Shown in pieces: positions 15,447 through 24,287 of a stretch of DNA of 64,000 nt. Made by a program: the position numbers and the translations under genes. Location: positions 53,165-117,164 of the forward strand of contig NCEB01000008.1 in NCBI GenBank assembly GCA_002280475.1. The letters are read 5' to 3'. Source of the DNA: Brevundimonas subvibrioides (lineage in GTDB: Bacteria; Pseudomonadota; Alphaproteobacteria; Caulobacterales; Caulobacteraceae). The notes under the pieces were generated by a model that saw nothing but the letters and a program-made list of their open reading frames with translations, ran no database searches and had not been told where the DNA came from. The stretch's first letter is position 1; each line of letters opens with the position of its first letter.

Positions 15447-17705
15447 CTATTCGGCCGCCGCAAGACCGGTGCCCTTGGGCTCGGTCTGACCGGTTCGGAC
15501 AGGGGGTGTCAGGGGGAAGATCAGGCACACGCGTGCGCCCGACAGGGTCTCGGCGTCGGCGAGCCTGAGTTCGCCGCCGTGGTCCTCGCAGATGCGCTTG
15601 ACGATGGCGAGGCCGAGGCCCGTGCCCTTCTCGCGCGTGGTCACATAGGGTTCGGTCAGGCGGTCGCGATCGCGCGTCGGCAGGCCCTTGCCGTCGTCCT
15701 CGATGATGAAGGTCGCGACCCCGTCCTCCACCTCGAGCCGGGCGATGATGGCGACCTGTTCGGCCTCGGCGGGATGGGTCAGCCGGCGCGCGGCGACGGC
15801 CTCGCCGGCGTTCTTGAGGATGTTGGCGAGGGCCTGGCCCAGCATGCGGCCGTCAGCCTTCATCTTGGCCTTGGGCAGGGGCTCGACCAGGTCGACGGCG
15901 ATGTCGGGTGCCGCCACGCGCTGGGCGAAAACCGCCTCGCGCAGCAGTTCGGCCGGGTTCTCGTTGGTGAAGCGCGGGGCGGGCATACGGGCGAAGGACG
16001 AGAACTCGTCCACCATCCGGCCGATGTCGCCGACCTGGCGGATGATGGTGTCGGTGCAGCGGTCGAAGATCTCGAGATCCTCGGTGATGCCGGGGCGGAA
16101 CTTGCGCTTGAGCCGCTCGGCGGACAGCTGGATCGGCGTCAGCGGGTTCTTGATCTCGTGGGCGATGCGGCGGGCGACGTCGCGCCAGGCGGCGTTCCTC
16201 TGGGCCGTGACCAGCCGGGTGATGTCGTCGAAAGTCAGCACCATCTCGCCGCCGACGCCGCCCTCGATGCGGACGCGCAGTCGCCGGGTCTCGCCCTCGC
16301 GGGCCACGTCGATGTCCTCCTCGATATGGGCCTCGACCCGACCGACGAGTTCGCCGAGTTCGGGGGCGATCGTTGCCAGCGCCTTGCCCCGCACCTCGAC
16401 CTCGGAGATCGACAAGAGCTGTAGCGCGCTGTCGTTGATGGCCGAGATGCGGCCGCGCTTGTCCAGGCCGATGACACCGGCGCTGACGCCCGACAGCACG
16501 GTCTCGATGAAGCGGCTGCGGTCCTGGGCGTCCTCGCTGGCGGTCTTCAGGGCGGCCTGCTGGGTCTCGAGATCGCCGGTCATGCGGTTGAAGGCCTCGG
16601 ACAGGGTGCGGATCTCGCCCGGCGCGCCCTGCGGATCGACCCGGGCCGACAGGTCCCCGCCGGCGACCTGATCCGCCGCCTTCACCAGACGACCGATCGG
16701 GGCCGAGATGGCGCTGGCCGCCGACATGCCCAGCCAGACCGCGCCGACCAGCACCAGCAGCGCCGTCTCCAGATAACTGAGGGCGAAGGCCGCCTGGATG
16801 CGGGCGCGGCTCTCCTCGGCGAGGCGATAGGCCTGGATCGACTCCTCGCCGTTGCGCATCCGGGCGATGATGCCGGGGGCGAGCGGACGGACGACGTAGA
16901 GGTAGGCGTCGCCGTATTCCGGCAGGGGATAAAGCGCCCGCACCGTATCGGGCCGCTCGGTCACGGCGACGGGGGCCTCCTCCCCTTCCGCCGCCGTCTC
17001 GAACGCCTCGCGCGGGGGGGCGACATAGGCGGGGGCGCCGTCCATGACGCCCTGGGCCAGGACCTCGCCCTCGCCGTTCAGGATGTAGACGGCCGGATAG
17101 CCGAAATAGCCGGCGATCTGTTCAAGCGCCTGAGAGAACTGGATGCGGGTGTCGAAGGCACCGCGGATGCCGCCGAGTTCGGTCGCCATGGTCTCCAGGT
17201 CCGCGTCCAGACCCGCGCCGACGTCGGCGACATAGGCGCGGCCGATGTCGGCTCCGTTCTCGACCGCCGAGCGGACGTTCTGGCTGAACCACTGATCCAC
17301 GCCCCGATTGACCAGGACCCCGAACACCAGGGCGATGACGACCGCAGGGACCAGGGCGACCAGGGAGAAGATGGTCACGAACCGCAGGTGCAGCCGCGCG
17401 CCCGGGTCCTCTCGCCGCCGCCGGGCCAGCCGCATGACCTGAAGGCCCACGAAGGTCGCGAGGCCGCCGATGAGGAGGAGATTGGCCAGCAGGATGGCCA
17501 GGACCGCGCGGCTGGCCGCGGCCTGCCCTCCGCCTCCACCCGCCCCCGGCGCGACCGCGACGATCCAGATGGCGGCGGCGGTGATCAGGAAGGCGACGAC
17601 ATAGGCCGCCACGAAGCCGGCCCGCGCATGGCCCGCCGTCAGCCGATCCCACAGCGAAGGGATCGTCTCCGTGTCTTTTCGGGCGGTTGCTGTGTCCGAC
17701 ATCAC
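15447..17705 (-). CDS. ntrY: transmembrane sensor histidine kinase NtrY
   Basis: A 752-residue inner-membrane kinase. Hydrophobic segments lie near 30-52, 66-90, 108-134 and 308-330, bounding a periplasmic or extracytoplasmic sensor region of about 170 residues. A HAMP linker (ISAPIGRLVKAADQVAGGDLSARV, about 333-356) and a PAS domain (about 400-500) follow. The phospho-acceptor is His516 in RRIAHEIKNPLTPIQLSAERL. The ATPase domain has an N box and GTGLGLAIVKRI. The start is GTG 17705 or ATG 17702, the latter overlapping the dusB stop as TGATG. It phosphorylates NtrX. Confidence 0.95.
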   Translation of the reverse strand: MMSDTATARKDTETIPSLWDRLTAGHARAGFVAAYVVAFLITAAAIWIVAVAPGAGGGGGQAAASRAVLAILLANLLLIGGLATFVGLQVMRLARRRREDPGARLHLRFVTIFSLVALVPAVVIALVFGVLVNRGVDQWFSQNVRSAVENGADIGRAYVADVGAGLDADLETMATELGGIRGAFDTRIQFSQALEQIAGYFGYPAVYILNGEGEVLAQGVMDGAPAYVAPPREAFETAAEGEEAPVAVTERPDTVRALYPLPEYGDAYLYVVRPLAPGIIARMRNGEESIQAYRLAEESRARIQAAFALSYLETALLVLVGAVWLGMSAASAISAPIGRLVKAADQVAGGDLSARVDPQGAPGEIRTLSEAFNRMTGDLETQQAALKTASEDAQDRSRFIETVLSGVSAGVIGLDKRGRISAINDSALQLLSISEVEVRGKALATIAPELGELVGRVEAHIEEDIDVAREGETRRLRVRIEGGVGGEMVLTFDDITRLVTAQRNAAWRDVARRIAHEIKNPLTPIQLSAERLKRKFRPGITEDLEIFDRCTDTIIRQVGDIGRMVDEFSSFARMPAPRFTNENPAELLREAVFAQRVAAPDIAVDLVEPLPKAKMKADGRMLGQALANILKNAGEAVAARRLTHPAEAEQVAIIARLEVEDGVATFIIEDDGKGLPTRDRDRLTEPYVTTREKGTGLGLAIVKRICEDHGGELRLADAETLSGARVCLIFPLTPPVRTGQTEPKGTGLAAAE

Positions 17706-18778
17706 CCCACAGCTTCGGCGACCTGTGGCGTTTTATCAACAGCAGAGTTGCGCAAATGCCCTAGGTCTGGAGTCGGCAGGTCCCAGAGGCGGGCCAGGCC
17801 ATCGGCCACCGACGCCGGGGCGTCGAGGCGGCACAGGGCGCTCTTGGCTGCGCGACGCGCCTCGGGCTCGGCGGGCCAGGGGGCCTGTTCGACGTACCAA
17901 CCCAGATGTTTGCGGAACATTCGAAGGCCAAGGCCGGGTCCGTAGAAGTCGAGCGACGCGGCCATATGCTCGATCACGATGGCCAGACGTTCGGCGCGGT
18001 CAGGCTCCTCCAGCCGTGTCCCGTCCCGCAGGGCCCGTTCCAGATGCGCGGCCAGCCAGGGTCGGCCATAGACGCCGCGCCCCAGCATCAGAGCGTCGGC
18101 CCCGGATCGGTCCAGGGCCTCGCGCGCCTCCTCCGCCGTGACGATATCGCCGTTGACGATCACGGGGATGGCGACGGCCGCCTTGACCGCGCCGACGGCG
18201 GACCAGTCCGCGCGTCCGGTGTAGAACTGCTGGCGGGTGCGGCCGTGGACGGTGACAGCCCGCACGCCGAGCGCCTCTGCCTGTCGGGCCAGGTCGGCGG
18301 CGTTCCTGCTGGTGTCGTCCCAGCCAAGCCGCATCTTGACCGTGACGGGTCGGGTCGTGGCCCGCACGACGGCGTCCATGATCCGCCCGGCCAGGTCCGG
18401 CGTCCGCATCAGGGCCGAACCGGAGGCGGCCCCGGTCACCTCCTTGGCCGGACAGCCGAAGTTCAGATCGACGATATCGGCCCCGGCCGCCTCGGCCATG
18501 CGCGCGCCCTCGGCCATCGCCGCCGGGTCGCGACCGACCAGCTGGATGACAGTCAGGGGCAGGCCCTCGCCCACCGCCGCCCGGCGGACCACGTCGGGAC
18601 GGCCCCGGGCGAACTCCGCCGAGGCCACCATCTCGGTCGCCACATAGGCCGCGCCCAGACGGCTGGCGAGCCGGCGAAACGGCAGGTCGGTGACGCCGGT
18701 CATGGGCGCCATCAGCACCCTGCCGGGGATCGTCACATCACCGATCTGGAGATTGTGGGTCATCGTGTCCGTCAGCAT
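17702..18778 (-). CDS. dusB: tRNA-dihydrouridine synthase DusB (NifR3)
   Basis: FMN-dependent enzyme reducing uridine to dihydrouridine in the tRNA D-loop. The 358-residue protein has the TIM-barrel opening [16 protein letters not shown], the active-site cysteine in [13 protein letters not shown], a VKMRLGWDD strand, [14 protein letters not shown] and [10 protein letters not shown]. It is the promoter-proximal gene of the ntr block, as the old name nifR3 implies. In relatives ntrB and ntrC lie next; here ntrY follows immediately with overlapping codons. The start is ATG 18778 or an internal ATG at 18763. Confidence 0.96.
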   Translation of the reverse strand: MLTDTMTHNLQIGDVTIPGRVLMAPMTGVTDLPFRRLASRLGAAYVATEMVASAEFARGRPDVVRRAAVGEGLPLTVIQLVGRDPAAMAEGARMAEAAGADIVDLNFGCPAKEVTGAASGSALMRTPDLAGRIMDAVVRATTRPVTVKMRLGWDDTSRNAADLARQAEALGVRAVTVHGRTRQQFYTGRADWSAVGAVKAAVAIPVIVNGDIVTAEEAREALDRSGADALMLGRGVYGRPWLAAHLERALRDGTRLEEPDRAERLAIVIEHMAASLDFYGPGLGLRMFRKHLGWYVEQAPWPAEPEARRAAKSALCRLDAPASVADGLARLWDLPTPDLGHLRNSAVDKTPQVAEAVG

Positions 18779-18839
18779 GCCAAGCGGTGCCTCTCGTCAA
18801 CCGTCAAGATGGCGCGATGATGGTGCGGCGCGATCTCAG

Positions 18840-18865
18840 CCCGAAAACCGCTCACACTTTTCGGG
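18840..18865. repeat. CCCGAAAA/TTTTCGGG hairpin repeat between dusB and ispDF
   Basis: Eight-nt complementary arms (CCCGAAAA and TTTTCGGG) enclose CCGCTCACAC and are followed by ATCGCGCC. This sequence class is a very common dispersed intergenic motif in alphaproteobacterial genomes. It lies in the 109-bp divergent spacer that must also hold the promoters of dusB and ispDF, so it may affect one of them. Confidence 0.55.
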
Positions 18866-18887
18866 ATCGCGCCGTAGAAGGCGACCT

Positions 18888-20021
18888 ATGACATTCGCAA
18901 GCATCGTGGTCGCGGCCGGGTCGGGCTCAAGGGCCGGTGGGGACAAGCAGTGGCGGGCGCTGGGCGGGAAGGCGGTGGTGCGCTGGTCGGTCGAGGCCGT
19001 GCTCGACGCGGGGTCCGCGCCGGTCGTGGTGGTGGTCGCGCGCGACAGCCTGGGCCGGGCCGAGGAGGCGCTGTCGGGCCTGTCGGGCTGGATCGCCGTC
19101 GCCGGAGGGGCCGAACGCGCCGACTCCGTGCGGGCGGGTCTGGACGCGATCGACGGGCCGGAGGACCGGCCGGTCCTGGTCCACGACGCGGCCCGGCCCC
19201 TGCTGTCGCGCGCGGTGATCGAGCGGCTGATGGCGGCGCTGTCCGCTGCGGACGGGGCGATCGCCGCCCTGCCCGTCTCCGACACCTTGAAGCGAGGCGA
19301 CGCGGAGATCGAGGCGACCGTCGACCGGACCGGTCTGTGGCGCGCCCAGACGCCCCAGGTCTTTCCGCTCGGACGGCTGCGCGCCGCCTATGCCGCCTGG
19401 CCTGCGAACGAGACGCCCACCGACGACGCTGCCGTGGTCGAGCGTGACGGTGGCACGGTTCGCCTGGTCCAGGGCGACCCCAGACTGATGAAACTGACCT
19501 TTCCCGAGGATTTCGCCATGGCCGAGGCCCTGCTGCCCCGTCAGATCCGTGTCGGCACCGGCTTCGACGTCCACCGCTGGGGCCCGGGTGAGGCCGTGTG
19601 GCTGTGCGGAGTCGAAATCCCGCACGACCAGACCCTGATCGGGCACTCGGACGCGGACGCGGGGCTGCACGCCCTGACCGACGCCCTTTTGGGCGCAATG
19701 GGTGACGGCGACATCGGGGATCACTTTCCCCCGACCGATCCGAAATGGAAGGGCGCGGCATCCGACCAGTTCCTGATCCACGCGGTTGAGCGTCTGCGGG
19801 CGCGCGGCGGGCGGCTGGTGAACGTGGACGTCACCCTGATCTGCGAGCGGCCCAAGGTGAAGCCGCACCGGCTGGCGATGCGAGAGCGGCTGGCGGAAAT
19901 TCTGGCGCTCCCGCTGGACGCCGTCAGCGTGAAGGCGACGACGACCGAGGCCCTGGGCTTCACCGGCCGGGGCGAGGGCCTGGCCGCCCAGGCCGTCGCG
20001 ACGATCGAAATGCCGGGCTGA
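18888..20021 (+). CDS. ispDF: bifunctional IspD/IspF (MEP isoprenoid pathway)
   Basis: A 377-residue fusion. The N-terminal half is 2-C-methyl-D-erythritol 4-phosphate cytidylyltransferase, with the CTP-binding loop [22 protein letters not shown] (residues 5-26), [12 protein letters not shown] and [10 protein letters not shown]. The C-terminal half is 2,4-cyclodiphosphate synthase, beginning at [13 protein letters not shown] (about 220), with [29 protein letters not shown] carrying the zinc histidines and [16 protein letters not shown] at the end. The fusion is typical of many alphaproteobacteria. The ATG at 18888 begins MTFASIVV; upstream in-frame sequence overlaps the divergent dusB region and is not conserved. 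Confidence 0.97.
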   Translation: MTFASIVVAAGSGSRAGGDKQWRALGGKAVVRWSVEAVLDAGSAPVVVVVARDSLGRAEEALSGLSGWIAVAGGAERADSVRAGLDAIDGPEDRPVLVHDAARPLLSRAVIERLMAALSAADGAIAALPVSDTLKRGDAEIEATVDRTGLWRAQTPQVFPLGRLRAAYAAWPANETPTDDAAVVERDGGTVRLVQGDPRLMKLTFPEDFAMAEALLPRQIRVGTGFDVHRWGPGEAVWLCGVEIPHDQTLIGHSDADAGLHALTDALLGAMGDGDIGDHFPPTDPKWKGAASDQFLIHAVERLRARGGRLVNVDVTLICERPKVKPHRLAMRERLAEILALPLDAVSVKATTTEALGFTGRGEGLAAQAVATIEMPG

Positions 20022-20025
20022 CGCC

Positions 20026-20059
20026 CTCAAGCAGCCAGCGACCGCGTCGCGAGCGTTAG
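20026..20059 (-). repeat. 3'-end repeat, copy A (after the spermidine-synthase-like gene)
   Basis: A 34-nt sequence with a GCGAC-CGC-GTCGC hairpin core. It differs at 3 positions from the copy at 52723-52756 and is related to 41645-41677. Read on the minus strand it begins 15 nt after the stop of the spermidine-synthase-like gene, and it also follows the convergent ispDF stop by 4 nt. It may be a transcript-end or mRNA-processing element. Confidence 0.65.
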
Positions 20060-20074
20060 GGCCAGTACCCCGCT

Positions 20075-22384
20075 CTAGTTCCTGAAATGCCGCCAGAGCG
20101 ACCCGACCAGGTTCACATAGTCGTCGGTCCAGGGGCGGACCTCGGTGTCGGCGAGCGTGCGCCATCGCGGGTCGCGGCGGAACTCGGCCAGGCCCTCCTC
20201 GCTCGGTGACAGGATCAGGGCCTCGGTCGAGGCCTCCGCCATCTCGGGGCTGGCGTCGCTCTCCTGATAGACCTGATGCAGGTTCGGAATGCCCAGCCTG
20301 CGGGCCGCCGCGGCCGCCGGAAGGGTGATGTCGAGGTTCCGGTTGGACAGGTGCAGGACGACCACCCCGTCCGGCTTCAGCAGCCGCAAGTAACCCTCGA
20401 TCGCCTCGACCGTCAGAAGATGGGTGGGCACGGCGTCGGAGGAGAAGGCGTCGATCAGCAGAAGGTCATAGGAACCGGGCGCCTCGCGATCCAGAGTCAG
20501 CCGGGCGTCGCCCAGGACGGTCCGCACCGGCCCCGCCGCGCAGTCCGAGATGAAGGTGAAATGCTCGGGGTCCCGCGCCAGTCGGTCGACCAGAGGGTCG
20601 ATCTCGAAGAAGGTCATCCGATCTTCGGCCCGCTTGTAGCCCGCCATGGCCCCCGTCCCCAGGCCGATCACGCCGATGTTCGCGGCCGGGCGACGCAGCT
20701 GGATAGTCTGGGTCGCCTGGCCGATGGGGGTCAGGGGCGCGTAATAGAGACTGGGCATACAGGCGAAGGCGGGGTTTCTGGGCTGGGCCCCGTGCAGGGT
20801 GGTGCCGTGCATCAGAACGTGAACCTCACCGCCGAGCCTGGGGTCCTGGGTCGTTCCGATGCGCATGACGCCGAAGAAGCTGCGATCCGTGAACTTCGCC
20901 TCATAGCCCCGGCCGATGTAGTGGGTGGTCAGGGCGATCATCGCCGCGATCGCGACATAGGCCGGCGTGCGGTCGCGCAGCAGCAGCCCTGCCACCACGG
21001 CCACGATCAGGATCATCAGCGTCAGGCGGGGCATGTCGCCGGTGACGTTGTTGCTGAACCACCAGGCGAAGTCCCAGTCGACCTGGAACATGGCCGACAG
21101 GATGGGCGGGATGGCGCAGGCGATGACGGCCGCCACGAACAGGTAGACCTCGCGGTTCCGGATCGGCGAGCGGTCCAGCGGGCGCGCGAGGCCGACCAGC
21201 ACCAGGACCAGCGGATATTCCCAGACATTGTTGAACAGGATCGGGGCCAGAAGCGCGGTGAAGGCCCCGCCCACGACCCCGCCGAGTGACATCAGCAGGT
21301 AGAATTCCGTCAGCCGGTCCGGCGGTGGCCGTCGCTGGGCCAGGCGCTGGTGGCACATCAGGGCCAGCAGGAAGAAGGTCACCAGGTTCAGGCCAAACAG
21401 GAACAGCCAGTCGCCCGAGCGGAAGGCGCTGAACGCGATACAGGCCAGCCCCATAGCCGCCGCGAGGGCGAGCGTGACCGGCAGGGGGATCAGGGGCCTG
21501 GTCTGGAAGGCGATGACGAAGGTCAGCAGATACAGGGCCAGTGGCGCGACCCACAGGAAGGGGGCCGAGGCCACGTCGGTGGACAGATGGCTGGTGACGC
21601 CCAGCATCAGGCTGGCGGGCGCGGCGGCCAGCAGCACCCAGACGATCTTCTCGCGCCAGGCGATCGGAGCGGACCGTTCCAGCGGAGCCACCTCGCCGGC
21701 CCCCTGCTCGCCTCCCCAATGACCACCCCTGCGCCAGGCCACGACGGCCAGCGCGACGACCATCACGACAAAGACGGCGTATCCCCCGCTCCAGCCGGCC
21801 CGTTGGCCCGACAGGGTCAGCAGGGGCTCGATCAGGACCGGATAGGCGATCAGGGCCAGGAAGCTGCCGAGATTCGAGGCCGCGTAGAGAACATAGGGGT
21901 TCTGGCCGTCGACGTGCCCGACCCGGACGCGCGCGTACCAGGCCTGAAGCAGGGGGGCCGTGGCCGAGAGAATGGCGAAGGGCGCGCCGATCGACAGGGT
22001 CAGGGTGGTCAGCAGCCAGCCGATGGGCGCCTCGGGCGCGGGATCGCCCAGCGCCCCGCTGATCCTGAGCGGCAGGAACAGGGCGGCGGCCAGCAAGAGG
22101 GCGAGGTGGACAGCCACCTGGGCCTTCATCGACGTCAGGCGCTGCAGCGCATGGGCATAGGCGTAGCCGACCAGCAGCGCCGCCTGGAAGAAGACCATCG
22201 CCGTGTTCCAGACCGACGGCGATCCGCCCAGCAGTGGCAGGACCAGCTTGGTCGCCATCGGCTGGACCGTGAACACCAGGGCCGCCGAGGTGAAGATGGC
22301 CAGGGCGAACAGGCCGGGCACCACGCGGTCGCCGCCGCCTGCGATCGGCGGTCTCACGTCTTCGCTCGCGGTCACCTCGGTCAT
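20075..22384 (-). CDS. membrane-fused spermidine synthase-like methyltransferase-fold protein
   Basis: A 769-residue protein. The N-terminal two thirds are hydrophobic, with about 12 or more segments starting at VVPGLFALAIFTSAALVFTVQP. The C-terminal part (from about 555) is a SpeE-like Rossmann domain: IGVIGLGTGAMAGYKRAEDRMTFFEIDP, VLGDARLTL, YDLLLIDAFSSDAVPTHLLT and GVVVLHLSNR. The class is called fused MFS/spermidine synthase. The DAFSSD motif corresponds to the catalytic acid loop of aminopropyltransferases, but the substrate of these fusions is not established. The ATG at 22384 begins MTEVTASE; a longer frame upstream is unlikely because it overlaps the divergent pncC. It converges on ispDF. 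Confidence 0.85.
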   Translation of the reverse strand: MTEVTASEDVRPPIAGGGDRVVPGLFALAIFTSAALVFTVQPMATKLVLPLLGGSPSVWNTAMVFFQAALLVGYAYAHALQRLTSMKAQVAVHLALLLAAALFLPLRISGALGDPAPEAPIGWLLTTLTLSIGAPFAILSATAPLLQAWYARVRVGHVDGQNPYVLYAASNLGSFLALIAYPVLIEPLLTLSGQRAGWSGGYAVFVVMVVALAVVAWRRGGHWGGEQGAGEVAPLERSAPIAWREKIVWVLLAAAPASLMLGVTSHLSTDVASAPFLWVAPLALYLLTFVIAFQTRPLIPLPVTLALAAAMGLACIAFSAFRSGDWLFLFGLNLVTFFLLALMCHQRLAQRRPPPDRLTEFYLLMSLGGVVGGAFTALLAPILFNNVWEYPLVLVLVGLARPLDRSPIRNREVYLFVAAVIACAIPPILSAMFQVDWDFAWWFSNNVTGDMPRLTLMILIVAVVAGLLLRDRTPAYVAIAAMIALTTHYIGRGYEAKFTDRSFFGVMRIGTTQDPRLGGEVHVLMHGTTLHGAQPRNPAFACMPSLYYAPLTPIGQATQTIQLRRPAANIGVIGLGTGAMAGYKRAEDRMTFFEIDPLVDRLARDPEHFTFISDCAAGPVRTVLGDARLTLDREAPGSYDLLLIDAFSSDAVPTHLLTVEAIEGYLRLLKPDGVVVLHLSNRNLDITLPAAAAARRLGIPNLHQVYQESDASPEMAEASTEALILSPSEEGLAEFRRDPRWRTLADTEVRPWTDDYVNLVGSLWRHFRN

Positions 22385-22467
22385 GCGCCCTCCGGTCGGG
22401 CCGACCGGTCGACAGACCCGAGCGCCCGGCCCATGTATCGCCATTCCAGCCCGCCTCGGAAAGCCCC

Positions 22468-22962
22468 ATGTTCCCCGAAGACATCGCCGATCTGGCCGCA
22501 TCCGTGATCCAGGCCGCCGCCGCGCGCGGCTGGACGATCGCCACGGCCGAGAGCTGCACCGGAGGACTGGTGGCGGCGGCCCTGACGGCGGTGGCGGGAT
22601 CGTCGGCGGTCGTGGACCGGGGGTTCGTCACCTATTCCAACGCCGCCAAGACCGATCTGTTGGGCGTGGCGGGGGCGGCTCTGGCCGAACACGGCGCGGT
22701 GTCGGAGGCGGTGGCCCGCGCGATGGCCGAGGGCGCGCGTGAGCGGGCGGGTGTATCCCTGACCGTGTCGATCACCGGGATCGCGGGACCGGACGGAGGA
22801 TCGGCGGACAAACCCGTGGGGCTGGTGCATTTCGCCTGTGCGGGACCGGGCGGCACGGCCCACGCGCGCCACGCGTTCGGCGACCTGGGGCGAGAGGGCG
22901 TGCGGCTGGCGGCCATCCGGGTCGCGCTGGGCATGCTGCGCGACGCCTGCGAGGGTGCATGA
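22468..22962 (+). CDS. pncC: CinA C-terminal domain protein, nicotinamide-nucleotide amidase
   Basis: A stand-alone 164-residue CinA C-terminal domain, which deamidates NMN to nicotinate mononucleotide in the pyridine-nucleotide salvage cycle. The TAESCTGGLVAAALTAVAGSS motif (about 25-45) with its catalytic serine and the SITGIAGPDGGSADKPVGLVHFA segment are complete. No N-terminal MoCF domain is present, as in E. coli YgaD. It overlaps tusA by 4 nt (ATGA). Confidence 0.93.
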   Translation: MFPEDIADLAASVIQAAAARGWTIATAESCTGGLVAAALTAVAGSSAVVDRGFVTYSNAAKTDLLGVAGAALAEHGAVSEAVARAMAEGARERAGVSLTVSITGIAGPDGGSADKPVGLVHFACAGPGGTAHARHAFGDLGREGVRLAAIRVALGMLRDACEGA

Positions 22963-23201
22963 GGGTGCCGACGGTCGTGGATGCGCGGGGTCACCGCTGC
23001 CCTGTGCCGACCTTGCGGCTGCGCAGGGCGCTCGACGGATTGCCGCCGGGGTCGCGCGCCGTCCTGCTGGCCACCGATCCGATGGCCCGGATCGACGCGC
23101 CCTATCTGATGGCGGCACTGGGCGGGCGGGTGGTCTCGGTCGAGGAGGCCGACGGCGTCCTGACCCTCACCGTCGAGACGCGCGCCGCTCCGACAGATTG
23201 A
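22959..23201 (+). CDS. TusA-family sulfurtransferase
   Basis: An 80-residue protein of the TusA/YeeD/YedF fold. The family motif appears as DARGHRCPVPTLRLRRAL, giving Cys14 as the persulfide carrier. Relatives relay sulfur for tRNA thiolation, molybdenum cofactor or sulfur oxidation; which applies here cannot be told. It is translationally coupled to pncC and its last 35 nt overlap the 3' end of the convergent BrkB-like gene, an unusually deep antisense overlap. Confidence 0.85.
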   Translation: MRVPTVVDARGHRCPVPTLRLRRALDGLPPGSRAVLLATDPMARIDAPYLMAALGGRVVSVEEADGVLTLTVETRAAPTD

Positions 23202-24120
23202 CGATGGCGGCCGAGGGCTCGTCGGGGTCTTCGTCCAGATCGGGCGCGCCCTTGGCGCGATGGGCGATCTCCATCTCGGTCGCGAAGGCCCCGCCGTAGA
23301 AGATGGCGTTGACGTTCCACGACAGCCAGATCAGCAGCACCACGACCGCGCCGACGGAGCCGTAGGTCGCGCCCAGCGGCGCGATCTGCTCGACATAGAT
23401 GGCGCAAAGCCACGACGAAATCATCGACAGTACCGTCGCAACCGTCCCGCCCGCGATGGCCGGCGCCCAGGCCACCGGCGTGCGATGGGACATGGCGTAG
23501 CGGTAGAGCATGGTCAGCCCCAGGGCGAGGCCGATGGACGGGGTCATCCCCTCCAGGAAGAAGCCGCCGTCGATGGTCTCCGACGATGTGTGCTGCAGCA
23601 GCCGCGCGGTCACGACCGCGCCGGACACCACGGTGAACAGGGCGAAGGCGAACAGGGCCACGAAGAAGGCCAGCATGTTGAACTTCAGAAATCCGTGCGG
23701 CTCGGTCTCGTCGTGGATCAGGTTCAGCCCCGCCAGCAGGGCCTTGAAGCCGCGATGGGCGGCATAGGCGCCGACGATCAGGGCGAAGGCGCTCTGGGCC
23801 GACACGGTGCGGGCCGAGGCATTGGCCAGCCGTTCGACCTCGGCCTGGAAGATGGAGCGGGCCGCATAGGGCATGACGTCGGCCAGGGCCGCCGCCTGTT
23901 CGCTGACCTGTCCGATCGAGAGGACCGCCTTGTAGAAGCCGATCAGGATGGCGATGGCCGGAAAGACCGCCAGCAGGGCGAAGAAGGACACCCCGCCCGT
24001 ATAGAGCATGACGTCCCGGCCCCAGCTGCGGGCGAAGGCACGGCCGGACAGGCGCGCCCAATAGCCCGGTGTGGCGATGTCCGTATTCAAGCCGTTCAAG
24101 CCGGTTCCCGCCGCAGCCAA
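23167..24120 (-). CDS. YihY/BrkB family membrane protein
   Basis: A 317-residue inner-membrane protein with about six membrane helices (near 44-66, 107-125, 147-170, 190-212, 223-246 and 255-278). The family sequence GGVSFFALLAVFPAIAILIGFY and the GAVVVLLIWLSWNVNAIFYGGAFATEMEIA end are clear. These proteins were once called ribonuclease BN or serum-resistance BrkB, but neither function is secure. The start is a TTG at 24120; internal TTG codons at residues 8 and 11 are alternatives. Confidence 0.9.
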   Translation of the reverse strand: MAAAGTGLNGLNTDIATPGYWARLSGRAFARSWGRDVMLYTGGVSFFALLAVFPAIAILIGFYKAVLSIGQVSEQAAALADVMPYAARSIFQAEVERLANASARTVSAQSAFALIVGAYAAHRGFKALLAGLNLIHDETEPHGFLKFNMLAFFVALFAFALFTVVSGAVVTARLLQHTSSETIDGGFFLEGMTPSIGLALGLTMLYRYAMSHRTPVAWAPAIAGGTVATVLSMISSWLCAIYVEQIAPLGATYGSVGAVVVLLIWLSWNVNAIFYGGAFATEMEIAHRAKGAPDLDEDPDEPSAAIVNLSERRASRR

Positions 24121-24287
24121 GGTCGAGGTAAACTAGCGCAAATTCCCATGGTGGGAAGCCTCGACCCCGAGGCGGCCTTTTCGCTCGTCAGGGGCATTCC
24201 CGCATTGCGCGCCCGGCGACCGGGTCGGTATGGTCACGCCGCGCCATCGGCGCGGCTCCGGATCGGAGCTTGAGGGGGACGGCTGAC

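Noticed and set aside
14100..16424. Very long open frame (774 codons) on the plus strand opposite ntrX and ntrY
   Set aside because: It is a shadow of GC-rich codon usage on the other strand: low-complexity composition, no recognisable family, and the minus-strand proteins have complete domain signatures.
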